From positions 1 through 11,643 of the forward strand of contig JACPVB010000034.1 in the NCBI GenBank assembly GCA_016191985.1: DNA of 11,643 bases, written 5' to 3'. The translations under genes and the position numbers were made by a program. The notes under the pieces are model-generated. The model worked only from the letters and a program-made list of their open reading frames with translations. It was not told where the DNA came from and made no database searches. Numbering within the stretch: the first letter of the stretch is position 1; every line of letters starts with the position of its first letter. Shown one piece after another: positions 1 through 7,199 of the stretch. The stretch comes from Chloroflexota bacterium (lineage in GTDB: Bacteria; Chloroflexota; Anaerolineae; Anaerolineales; Villigracilaceae).

Positions 1-35
1 CGGGTTTACTGGAAGACGGCAGTCAAACGCAATGA
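1..35 (+). CDS. C-terminal end of an upstream gene (partial)
   Basis: Frame 3 is open from the window edge to a TGA at 33-35 and encodes the ending GLLEDGSQTQ. The TGA overlaps the ATG at 32 as ATGA, the same arrangement seen at 3808, 5680 and 10754, so this is probably the real end of a co-transcribed upstream gene. Ten residues cannot identify a family. A 'GLLED'-type ending is common at the end of PqqD-like winged-helix proteins, but that is only a hint. Confidence 0.5.
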   Translation, partial: GLLEDGSQTQ

Positions 36-1039
36 GCAATCTGGTGATCTCCCGAGTCTGCAATATGAACTGTCCCTACTGCTTTGCCGCAGGGTTCATG
101 CAGTCCGGTAGACAATCGGACGATCAGCGCTTCATATCCCGCGCAGACTTTTCAGCCAGGCTGGATTACCTGAAACGTTCCGGGATCAACTCCGTGCGCA
201 TGATCGGAGGAGAACCAACCCTTCACCCGCAAATCCGCGAATTGATCGAGGAGGGGCGCCGAGTTGGGATGCACGTTATGATATTTACTCACGGTCTCCT
301 CAAAGAATCCCTGCTCGCTTATCTGGAGAGTCTCTCGGAGAAAGACTGCACCTTGTTGGTAAACATAAATTCCAGCAGAGGGGGTGTTTCCCGAAGCGGG
401 GAAACGGACAAGACGCGTAGGAAGACTTTGAAAAGGCTCGGGCATCTTGCGGCGGTCAGTTTCAACATCCATACCCCCAACTTCGACCTCCTACCCGTCA
501 TGGAGGCCATCATAAAAGCCGATTCACAGCGAATTATCCGGCTGGGGCTGGCCCACCCAAGCCTCGCTGGTCAGAACATTTACCTGCACCCAAAACGCTA
601 CCCGCACGTGGCGGGGAGGATCGCCGGTTTTACGAAAACCGCCGGAGAGCATGGCATCCGCTTCGAGTTCGACTGTGGGTTTGTTCGGTGTATGTTCTCC
701 GGAGACGAACTAGCCGCGCTCAAGCAGGCTGGCTCGGATGTGAATTTTCAATGCTCGCCCATCTTGGATGTTGACTTGAACGGCACCGCCTGCCACTGCT
801 TCCCGCTGGCAGACAGGTTTTCGGTCCAGATGGAAGCCGGCTCAAGCGCATCCGAACTCCGCGACAAGCTGATCGAACAAACCCGGCAGTATCGCGCCGC
901 TGGCGTTTATCCCACGTGTTCATCGTGCGGATTCAAGGCTCGCAGGGAATGTACGGGCGGCTGTCTTGCCGCCACGATGCGCCGCTTTCGACCGGCGAAC
1001 ATCTACAACGTGCAATACGTGTCAGTTCCGAACACATAA
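32..1039 (+). CDS. Radical SAM protein with SPASM-like C-terminal Fe-S domain
   Basis: A 335-residue radical SAM enzyme. The [4Fe-4S]/SAM motif lies almost at the N-terminus as Cys10-x3-Cys14-x2-Cys17 (CNMNCPYC), followed by the GGEPT SAM-binding motif at 59-63. The C-terminal third is cysteine-rich (C215, C220, C241, C254, C256, C296, C299, C307, C311) and ends in a CSSCGF...CTGGC pattern, as expected for an auxiliary-cluster SPASM or twitch domain. Such enzymes typically modify peptides or proteins through a 5'-deoxyadenosyl radical. The start at 32 is supported by the ATGA overlap with the upstream frame. The frame itself stays open to the window edge, so a longer N-terminus cannot be strictly excluded. 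It lies 21 bases upstream of the cysteine-tailed lipoprotein gene, which makes it a candidate maturase. The exact reaction is unknown. Confidence 0.88.
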   Translation: MSNLVISRVCNMNCPYCFAAGFMQSGRQSDDQRFISRADFSARLDYLKRSGINSVRMIGGEPTLHPQIRELIEEGRRVGMHVMIFTHGLLKESLLAYLESLSEKDCTLLVNINSSRGGVSRSGETDKTRRKTLKRLGHLAAVSFNIHTPNFDLLPVMEAIIKADSQRIIRLGLAHPSLAGQNIYLHPKRYPHVAGRIAGFTKTAGEHGIRFEFDCGFVRCMFSGDELAALKQAGSDVNFQCSPILDVDLNGTACHCFPLADRFSVQMEAGSSASELRDKLIEQTRQYRAAGVYPTCSSCGFKARRECTGGCLAATMRRFRPANIYNVQYVSVPNT

Positions 1040-1060
1040 GAGAAGAGAAAGGAAAATTCC

Positions 1061-2443
1061 ATGCCTACTCAAGGTCGCCCAGATATAAACTCAAACCAGC
1101 AAAATGAAGAACCGGAGGTCTACGCGGTTCGGAAAGAGGATGGCAAATTGAAGTTGACACGCCGCGATTTCCTTAAAGCGGCAGGGATGCTGGCGGCAGG
1201 CTCGGCACTGGCAGGATGCAAGAGCCCATTCACGCCAAAGCCGACCGCCACGCCAACCGACACGCCGACCCAAACCCCTACAAGGACACCCACCCGTACG
1301 CCGACAAAGACGCCTACCATTACGCCATCCCCTACCAATACTCCCTCTCCGACGCCGACATTCATACCGGGTGAATGCCAGGCAGGAGCCAAGGCGCACA
1401 AGGAACAGGTTTCCATGATACAAATCGGCTTTGACGGACTGACCCTGATTTCAATCAGCGAACTGGAACAAAAGTTGAAGATCTGGTCCATGCCCACAGG
1501 CGCGCTATTAAGTTCCATCACAACGGGCGCGACTGCGGCGGTTCTTAGCCCTGACGGCACTTATGTGATTGCGGCTGGCGCGGCCAACTCCATCCGATTT
1601 CTCTCCGCACTGGACGGGAAATTGATTAAAACCCTGAGCGAGTACGCCACCATGCTGGGGATCACAAAAGATGGCAGTCAGCTGGCCTCGGCCTCGAAGC
1701 ATGGGCGTATCCAATTATGGTCGCTGCCAGAAGGGAAGCTGTTGAAAAAACTGGATACAGCCACAATACATTTTGCAATCAGCAACGACGGCAAAACGCT
1801 GGTCTCGACTGATGGAACCCAGGTTCAAGTGTGGTCCCTGCCCGACAGCGAATTAATCATGACACTTGATGCTTTTGGCAGTTTCGTGGCCGTCAGCCCG
1901 GACGGAAAGATGGTTGCAGTTGGTGATGAATCCTATGCGGTCACGCTATACTCCCTGCCTGATGGAGAATTCCTCTACGATCTGGGCAAATATACCTCCT
2001 CTGCCCCTGTCTTCAGTTCAGATGGCAAATTCCTTGTATCGAATGAATATGGGGAGATTACGAATTTGTCCCTGCCTGATTTCAACCCGAGCCGAAACAT
2101 ACCCACCAACGCTTTGGTTTATTCGATCAGCCCAACTAGCAATCTGCTTGTTACCGGCGATTACGATGGCATCATCAAACTCTGGGCATTCCCCGACATG
2201 GAGGAGTTCGGCTGTTTGTTCGACCTGAAAGTCAGTCTCCCGTCTGTGGATGGAATCGAGGTTTCCGTGGAAGTGGAAGGCCGGACGATCACTTATACGC
2301 TGCCATGCGGCGCGCCAATCCCGCCGGGCGCGGTTTGTGTTTGCAACTGCGTGGCAGGCTCAGGATGCGCCTGCGTCAGTTACAACCCCTGTTCCTGCGT
2401 TGGCTACTCGCCGCCCGTTTATCACTACTGGTATCCCAACTGA
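1061..2443 (+). CDS. Tat-exported lipoprotein: WD40-like propeller with Cys-rich C-terminal tail; candidate modified substrate
   Basis: A 460-residue protein preceded by an AAAGGA Shine-Dalgarno about 7 bases from the ATG. Visible layout: a polar n-region (1-32); a twin-arginine motif TRRDFLK (33-39) with a hydrophobic stretch; lipobox LAGC (50-53, lipidated Cys53); a Thr/Pro-rich linker (about 59-100); and seven WD40-like units whose ends read xxLWSLPxGxLxxxL, near 140, 178, 217, 255, 294, 333 and 372. These make a seven-bladed propeller. Residues 390-460 are different, with a short beta-rich stretch and then eight cysteines (416, 426, 428, 430, 436, 438, 444, 446) spaced x9, x, x, x5, x, x5, x, and a terminal aromatic segment YSPPVYHYWYPN. 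The propeller and export signals suggest an extracytoplasmic membrane-anchored protein. Being surrounded by radical SAM/SPASM genes and a PqqD-like gene, its tail is the best candidate substrate. A metal-binding tail is the main alternative. Confidence 0.9.
   Translation: MPTQGRPDINSNQQNEEPEVYAVRKEDGKLKLTRRDFLKAAGMLAAGSALAGCKSPFTPKPTATPTDTPTQTPTRTPTRTPTKTPTITPSPTNTPSPTPTFIPGECQAGAKAHKEQVSMIQIGFDGLTLISISELEQKLKIWSMPTGALLSSITTGATAAVLSPDGTYVIAAGAANSIRFLSALDGKLIKTLSEYATMLGITKDGSQLASASKHGRIQLWSLPEGKLLKKLDTATIHFAISNDGKTLVSTDGTQVQVWSLPDSELIMTLDAFGSFVAVSPDGKMVAVGDESYAVTLYSLPDGEFLYDLGKYTSSAPVFSSDGKFLVSNEYGEITNLSLPDFNPSRNIPTNALVYSISPTSNLLVTGDYDGIIKLWAFPDMEEFGCLFDLKVSLPSVDGIEVSVEVEGRTITYTLPCGAPIPPGAVCVCNCVAGSGCACVSYNPCSCVGYSPPVYHYWYPN
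1241..1360 (+). repeat. Thr/Pro-coding degenerate tandem repeat (lipoprotein linker)
   Basis: The DNA repeats units of the type acgCCNACN and encodes residues 61-100, mostly alternating Thr and Pro (TPTxTPTx). It sits just after the lipidated cysteine, so it acts as an extended spacer lifting the propeller off the membrane. The units are degenerate rather than identical. Confidence 0.75.
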
Positions 2444-2446
2444 ATC

Positions 2447-3811
2447 ATGCAACTCTACTTACACCGCCTGAATGGAAACGGCGAGACTTTGATCTATCGC
2501 CCGCTGTTGGGGTTGGCCTTTGTGGGGAACGCAGCAATGGCGGAGCTCTGTCAGCGGGTGGCGGCTGGGGGCAACAACGCCCCACACAACGTCAAGGGCG
2601 AGGCGATGCAGTTTTTATCCTTGATTGGATTCCTCCGTGCCGACCCATCGCTTCCACCTCGGACAAACAGGCTATTCCGCCCCATTTTGGCTGTCCTCCT
2701 CATGACGAATCGCTGTCAACTGCGCTGCGTCTACTGTTACGCCGCGGCGGGTTCTATGCCGGGGATGGACCTGCCGGAAGAACTGGGTAAACAAGCCATT
2801 GACCTGGTTTGCGCAAACGCGCAGGAGCAGAAAGCGTGCGCCTTTGAAGTGTCGTTTCACGGAGGAGGGGAACCGTCACTGGCATGGAAGACCATGCAGA
2901 CCTGTACCGCATACGCGCGGCAGAAACCGTTATCCGCCAGAATCACGCTGACATCGAACGGAGTATGGTCGAAGCGTCAATGTGAATGGATCGTATCCAA
3001 CCTCGACGGCGTGAGCCTTTCCATGGATGGACGCCCTGAAACGCAAAACGGGCACCGCCCGTTTGCCTCCGGGAAGGCATCCTTCAGGGTTGTCTGGCGG
3101 AATATAAACGAGATAGACCGGCGCGGTTTTGAGTATTCGATCCGCCTGACGGCAGCGGAACCCTGGGAGAGCTTCGCACAAGAAATCGAATTCCTTTGCC
3201 GGGAAACGGGTTGCAAGAGTTTCCACGTTGAGCCAACCTTTCACATCCAACGCGGCACGCACGGAGACGCGCTTCCCAGCGAGGGGCAGGCTTTCGTGGA
3301 TGCCTTTCTCGAAGCAACGGAAATCGCTGCAAAGGCAGGAAGGCGCTTGGAATACTCCGGCGCACGGATTGGCTTGCTTCTGGATACTTTTTGTACCGCA
3401 CCTTTCCAGGCACTGATCGTCAACCCCCTCGGTCAATTGGTTGCCTGCTATGAACTGGCAGGGCAAAGTCATCCAATGAACGTTGTTTCGACGATCGGAT
3501 GTTTGAAAGACGAGCGCATCCTTCTGGACGAGAGGGCGAGACGACGGCTTCACAACCTGCTTGAGGCGAGGCGTGAGGCGTGCAGAGACTGTTTTTGTTA
3601 CTGGTCGTGCGCCGGCGATTGTTACATCCGCAGTTTTTCTTCCAGCAGCGACGACCCTGCAAAGCGTGGCGAACGCTGTCAGATCAACCGCAAGTTGACC
3701 GAGGCACTCATCCTGAAAAAAATTGCGGAGGGCAACGGCGTGTGCGGAATCACCCACCAGGGCACAAACGGCGGAACGGCTCACGATCCTCATCCGGGAG
3801 CGCATCCATGA
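2447..3811 (+). CDS. Radical SAM/SPASM peptide-modifying enzyme
   Basis: A 454-residue radical SAM enzyme beginning three bases after the lipoprotein stop. No clear Shine-Dalgarno is visible, so translation is probably coupled. Residues 1-75 form an N-terminal domain (RLNGNGETLIYRPLLGLAFV...) before the radical SAM core. The core has Cys90-x3-Cys94-x2-Cys97 (CQLRCVYC) and HGGGEPS at 138-144, a GGxP variant common in peptide maturases. The C-terminal SPASM domain shows C316, C334 and the cluster CRDCFCYWSCAGDC (379-392), plus C411. It resembles the enzyme at 4280-5683 in the order of all motifs (TNGV/TSNGV, LSMDG/LSCDG), so the two look like diverged paralogues. Enzymes with this architecture make thioether, C-C or similar crosslinks in RiPP precursors or activate proteins. 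The lipoprotein tail next door is the inferred substrate. Confidence 0.9.
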   Translation: MQLYLHRLNGNGETLIYRPLLGLAFVGNAAMAELCQRVAAGGNNAPHNVKGEAMQFLSLIGFLRADPSLPPRTNRLFRPILAVLLMTNRCQLRCVYCYAAAGSMPGMDLPEELGKQAIDLVCANAQEQKACAFEVSFHGGGEPSLAWKTMQTCTAYARQKPLSARITLTSNGVWSKRQCEWIVSNLDGVSLSMDGRPETQNGHRPFASGKASFRVVWRNINEIDRRGFEYSIRLTAAEPWESFAQEIEFLCRETGCKSFHVEPTFHIQRGTHGDALPSEGQAFVDAFLEATEIAAKAGRRLEYSGARIGLLLDTFCTAPFQALIVNPLGQLVACYELAGQSHPMNVVSTIGCLKDERILLDERARRRLHNLLEARREACRDCFCYWSCAGDCYIRSFSSSSDDPAKRGERCQINRKLTEALILKKIAEGNGVCGITHQGTNGGTAHDPHPGAHP

Positions 3812-4269
3812 GCGAACTTACACCAGACCCATTTGCCTTCGAAGCGTTCCCGCGCGGCTGGCTGGCTTTTCGTATCACCCGGCGGCAATTCCTGCCAGGC
3901 CTGTTGGATAATATCCACGCCTACTGTGCAGACGCTCCCGCACATGGGTTGGATGAGTTGGGGACATGGGACAATGAGAAACTTGGCAGTGTCATTCCGA
4001 AAATCAACCCGGGGGTGAAGGTCAGCGTGAAGGATAGGCAGGTGTACGGACAGCCGAAGACATTCGATAAGCCGCTGCGTTTGTTTGCCACAAACTCGCC
4101 CGCCCTGCATGCCTTCAATCAAATGAACGGTTTCAATTCCCTGCGCGAAATTGCCAACTCGATGGCGGAGGAAAACCACTGGAGTTGCGAACACAGCTTC
4201 AATTATGCTCGCGGTTTGTTCCTCTGGCTGGTCCTTTGCCTAATCTGCGAGCCTTTGCTTCCAAAATAA
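3808..4269 (+). CDS. Small protein with PqqD-like (RRE-type) C-terminal domain
   Basis: 153 residues. The ATG at 3808 overlaps the preceding stop as ATGA and is preceded by GGGAG with 7-base spacing, which fixes the start well downstream of the longer open frame. The N-terminal half (1-90) is not recognised. Residues about 95-150 (LRLFATNSPALHAFNQMNG, then LREIANSMAE, a second helix pair and a hydrophobic end LCLICEPLL) follow the pattern of PqqD-like winged-helix domains: a residue run before an 'xILxxxDGxxTlxEI' helix, then a helix ending in a hydrophobic 'GLL'-like segment. Such domains act as RiPP recognition elements that bind a precursor and deliver it to a radical SAM enzyme. The assignment rests on pattern, not alignment, and an unknown accessory subunit remains possible. 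The last residues are strongly hydrophobic, which could also indicate membrane contact. Confidence 0.72.
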   Translation: MSELTPDPFAFEAFPRGWLAFRITRRQFLPGLLDNIHAYCADAPAHGLDELGTWDNEKLGSVIPKINPGVKVSVKDRQVYGQPKTFDKPLRLFATNSPALHAFNQMNGFNSLREIANSMAEENHWSCEHSFNYARGLFLWLVLCLICEPLLPK

Positions 4270-4273
4270 GGAG
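4268..4273 (+). promoter_or_regulatory. Shine-Dalgarno AAGGAG overlapping a stop codon, pointing to a CTG start
   Basis: AAGGAG overlaps the TAA (4267-4269) of the small PqqD-like gene. Six bases later lies CTG at 4280, in frame with the downstream radical SAM gene. No ATG or GTG lies at a suitable distance. The alternative TTG at 4316 has no ribosome binding site in front of it. Confidence 0.65.
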
Positions 4274-4279
4274 AGCCAT

Positions 4280-5683
4280 CTGGATTCCGGTTTTGCGCCC
4301 CTGCCCAATACGTCATTGCCCATTTTCAGGGCTTCTCTTGATGGGCAAATGCTCTATTACACGCCAGGCTGCCTGGCAGGAGTCCAAACCGATTCAGCCA
4401 GCGAGTTGGATGGGCATTTGGCTTTGGAATCCGAACATGGACGCAAACCCCGCTTCCTTCCCAGTGACGGTGGAATAACACTGACTGAAGCGGCGCAAAC
4501 CCTCGTGCAGGCGGCATTGACAGTGGAACAAGCGTGGGAAAAACATCTATCAAAACCGTTCACACCGGTGTGCCTCACGTTGTACCCTCACAACCGGTGC
4601 AACCTGGCATGTTCCTATTGTTTTTCAGGTGCGAGTCCGGCTTGGCAAAAGGAATCGTTATCTCTGAACGCAGCACACGCCGCCGCGCAGATGGTGGCAA
4701 AGAATTGCCTCCTTCAGAACCAGCCGATGACAGTAGTCTTTCATGGAGGAGGGGAGCCGACTCTCGATTTGGTATGGGTGGCGCATGCGTTGGAAATTGT
4801 CGAATCCACAGCATCTAATAACCAGGTACGTCTTTTCAAATATATCGCCACCAACGGGGTAATGTCGGAACGTAAGGCGAGATGGCTGGCGGAACATTTC
4901 GATTTGATCGGGTTGTCGTGCGACGGACCGGAAGAGATACAGTCCATTCAACGCCCCCTTCGTAACGGGCAATCCAGTTCCGCGTTTGTCGAGCGAACGG
5001 CGCGGGTCGTCCGCCAGAGTGGGAAACCCCTGCATGTGCGCGTCACGGTTACACCAGCCGCACTGCATCGCCAGACTGAGATTGCGCACTATCTGTGCAG
5101 AGAAATCCAGCCGCAGGAGATACGCGTCGAACCGGTGTACCGAGCGAATGGAAACCAGAGTTATCGCTTTCAACCGGACAACGCCTATAGGTTTGTCGAA
5201 GAATTTTTCAAGGCGCGCCAGGTTTGCCGGTCATATCACATCCCCTGGCAGACGTCCGGCGCAAGGTTGAACGAACTGCACGATTCATATTGTCAAATTC
5301 ATCGCTCCGTGCTTCAACTGGTGCCAGGCGACTGCGCCGCCACCTGTTATGAAGTATGCGACGAGAGCCAGGCGCGTCAATGCGATTTACTTATCGGAAA
5401 AAGCGATCATTCTGGAAATGAATTTCAATTGAATACCGGACATATTCATCGTCTGCGGGATAAACTCGCCGCCATACCAGTTTCCTGCGCTGACTGCTTT
5501 AATCGCTTCCACTGTACTCGCGCCTGCCCGGATCATTGCGCATTGACGGACAACTCGCCGAAGGGCAGTTTTCGGTGTCGGGTCAACTTGCAAATCGCAG
5601 AGAGGCTGTTGCGCGAACAGGCTTCTCAAGCGAACAGCGGCGAGGTGTGGCTTTTGAGGATAGACCAACTCCATCACCCATGA
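4280..5683 (+). CDS. Second radical SAM/SPASM peptide-modifying enzyme (non-ATG start)
   Basis: A radical SAM/SPASM enzyme of 467 residues if it starts at CTG 4280, or 455 from TTG 4316. I prefer 4280 because AAGGAG sits six bases upstream. The 4316 start aligns better with the N-terminus of the paralogue at 2447, so this is not settled. Numbered from 4316, the N-terminal domain (MPIFRASLDGQMLYYTPG...) spans 1-85, the radical SAM motif is Cys95-x3-Cys99-x2-Cys102 (CNLACSYC) and HGGGEPT lies near 143-149. The C-terminal SPASM region is very cysteine-rich (GDCAATCYEVC, then CADCFNRFHCTRACPDHC and a final FRCRVN). It shares its motif order with the enzyme at 2447-3811, but the auxiliary-cluster cysteines differ, which suggests a different step or substrate site. 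It ends in an ATGA overlap with the HemW-like gene. Confidence 0.88.
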   Translation: MDSGFAPLPNTSLPIFRASLDGQMLYYTPGCLAGVQTDSASELDGHLALESEHGRKPRFLPSDGGITLTEAAQTLVQAALTVEQAWEKHLSKPFTPVCLTLYPHNRCNLACSYCFSGASPAWQKESLSLNAAHAAAQMVAKNCLLQNQPMTVVFHGGGEPTLDLVWVAHALEIVESTASNNQVRLFKYIATNGVMSERKARWLAEHFDLIGLSCDGPEEIQSIQRPLRNGQSSSAFVERTARVVRQSGKPLHVRVTVTPAALHRQTEIAHYLCREIQPQEIRVEPVYRANGNQSYRFQPDNAYRFVEEFFKARQVCRSYHIPWQTSGARLNELHDSYCQIHRSVLQLVPGDCAATCYEVCDESQARQCDLLIGKSDHSGNEFQLNTGHIHRLRDKLAAIPVSCADCFNRFHCTRACPDHCALTDNSPKGSFRCRVNLQIAERLLREQASQANSGEVWLLRIDQLHHP

Positions 5684-7026
5684 ATCCGTTCGACGATTTC
5701 TTCTCCCATTCCCCCGAAACCATCAACGCGGACAAGATCCACAAACAGTGGACATCCCTTGCCCCCGTTTATGATGTGGAACGATGGCAGCTCCCGTTGC
5801 CGGTCTGGGCGAAGCGTCCCTACGATTACGAGGGGCTTGAGGCTTGGGAGGCGGCGCGGCAGGCGGTAAAAGACAGCCAGTCCGATCAACCCATGTGCAT
5901 CTACATTCACATCCCATTTTGCACCAGCAAATGTGGTTTCTGCGACAGTTATTCGTTCAAACTGGGAAGCCACGCCGATACACGGGTGAAGGAATATGTG
6001 GAAAGGATTTACAAGGAATTATGGTTATGGAGCGCACAGGGAACGCTTTCAAATCGACCGGTCACATCGGTGCATTTGGGCGGAGGCACGCCGACCTTTC
6101 TCGACAAAAAATCGTTGGAAAAGCTGACGGCTTGCATCAGAAATGCTTTCAATATCACAAACGAAACCGAATGGGCGCTTGAATCCACGGTACAGTCGCT
6201 CACCCCATCAATGACCGCCTGCCTGCACGATCTGGGCTTCCGGCGGTTGCACGTCGGCATTCAAAGCCTCCAGGCGCGGACGCGGGCAGTAATCGGCAGG
6301 CGGCAAAGCCCAGAGGAGGCATTGGAGTGCATAATGCAGTACAAGGGGATGGGATGGGTCGTCAGCGTGGATTTGGTTTGCGGGCTTCCAGAGCAAACAT
6401 TGACCGGCTGGCTTGCAGATATTCAAGCATTGGCAGATTGCGGTGCGGACGGGTTTTCTCTCTATGAATTATTGATTTATCCCCAAAACCTTGAGTGGGC
6501 AAAAAGACATCATCTTTTGGAACGAAGTCATTTGGCAAATTATTTCCTGTTTCAAGCGGGCGGGAACATGCTTTCCGCGCTTGGCTGCCGGAAAAATCTA
6601 TTCAACCACTGGGCAAACTATAGGGATAAAAACATCTACTTCACCTATCCCACGCGCGGTGAAGACCTGCTTGCTGTCGGCACGATTGCAGATGGCGTAT
6701 TCGGCAATTACCACTACAGGCATCCGCGATATGCCGCTTACCTTCAATCAACCGATAACGGCCTGCCTGGGCTGGAGGGTGGATTGTTCGAAAATCCGCT
6801 GGAGCAAAAAAACAAACCTCTGATTACTGCGGTTCTATCGAATCACATCACACCCGGTCTAGCCACCGAACTGAACGCGCGGAAAATTGACGGAGGTTCA
6901 ATCCTGGAACGCTGGCTCGCCCATGCCCTGATCGAGTCGAGTGACGACGGCGGCTATCAGTTAACCAACAATGGCGCGTGGTTTGCGGGGAACATGATTG
7001 GAGAAATTTCATCTACGCAGCAATAA
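5680..7026 (+). CDS. HemW-like radical SAM protein (possible class C methyltransferase)
   Basis: 448 residues from ATG 5680, chosen because it overlaps the previous stop as ATGA. The frame is open further upstream only inside the preceding gene. The sequence YIHIPFC-x3-C-x2-C (Cys81, Cys85, Cys88) followed by D, then LGGGTPT (about 133-139), RLHVGIQS, GRRQSPEEAL and DLVCGLPEQT, is diagnostic of the HemN/HemW family. The D after the third cysteine is as in HemW rather than HemN. A HemN_C-like region follows (about 340-440). Family members serve as haem chaperones (HemW), coproporphyrinogen dehydrogenase (HemN) or radical SAM methyltransferases/cyclopropanases of class C that modify peptides and natural products. 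Position at the end of a peptide-maturase operon favours the last role over housekeeping haem handling, but the sequence alone does not decide. An unusual N-terminal extension of about 70 residues precedes the core. Confidence 0.87.
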   Translation: MNPFDDFFSHSPETINADKIHKQWTSLAPVYDVERWQLPLPVWAKRPYDYEGLEAWEAARQAVKDSQSDQPMCIYIHIPFCTSKCGFCDSYSFKLGSHADTRVKEYVERIYKELWLWSAQGTLSNRPVTSVHLGGGTPTFLDKKSLEKLTACIRNAFNITNETEWALESTVQSLTPSMTACLHDLGFRRLHVGIQSLQARTRAVIGRRQSPEEALECIMQYKGMGWVVSVDLVCGLPEQTLTGWLADIQALADCGADGFSLYELLIYPQNLEWAKRHHLLERSHLANYFLFQAGGNMLSALGCRKNLFNHWANYRDKNIYFTYPTRGEDLLAVGTIADGVFGNYHYRHPRYAAYLQSTDNGLPGLEGGLFENPLEQKNKPLITAVLSNHITPGLATELNARKIDGGSILERWLAHALIESSDDGGYQLTNNGAWFAGNMIGEISSTQQ

Positions 7027-7101
7027 CCCTTTGTTATCGTTCGTTTGCACGAGAAACATCCCTTCGCAGCGGGGCTGGCATTGGGTAAAATGACCGGGCG
7101 A

Positions 7102-7154
7102 TTTCCAAGGTTGCTCCCTGCGCCGTCCCCCGGTGCAGGGAGCAACCTTGGAGA
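7102..7154. repeat. Long near-perfect inverted repeat / stem-loop
   Basis: Arms 7105-7125 and 7131-7151 pair over 21 bp (17 perfect bp from the base, then one G-T and three more pairs) around a five-base loop TCCCC. Three further pairs, including one wobble, extend it to 7102/7154. It lies 75 bases after the stop of the HemW-like gene. There is no T-tract after it, so it is not a canonical intrinsic terminator. It could protect the 3' end of the upstream transcript, act as a protein-binding site or be a mobile palindrome. Confidence 0.85.
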
Positions 7155-7199
7155 ATTCCAGATACGAAAAGAAGTTTAGAGTTGTGAAATACCATAGCC

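Noticed and set aside
1241..1360. A CRISPR-like or regulatory tandem repeat
   Set aside because: The repetition is explained by codons of the Thr/Pro linker; no spacers or conserved repeat units.
2930..3805. A 291-codon minus-strand open frame over the radical SAM gene
   Set aside because: Antisense shadow of a gene with intact radical SAM and SPASM motifs; no family features of its own.
32..7026. Haem d1 / alternative haem biosynthesis cluster (NirJ/AhbD-like SPASM enzymes plus HemW)
   Set aside because: No other tetrapyrrole genes are present, and the cluster is built around a Cys-tailed lipoprotein and a PqqD-like protein, which fits protein modification better.
7102..7154. Reading the long hairpin as a standard intrinsic terminator
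   Set aside because: No T-tract follows the stem; the bases after it are mixed A/G/C/T.
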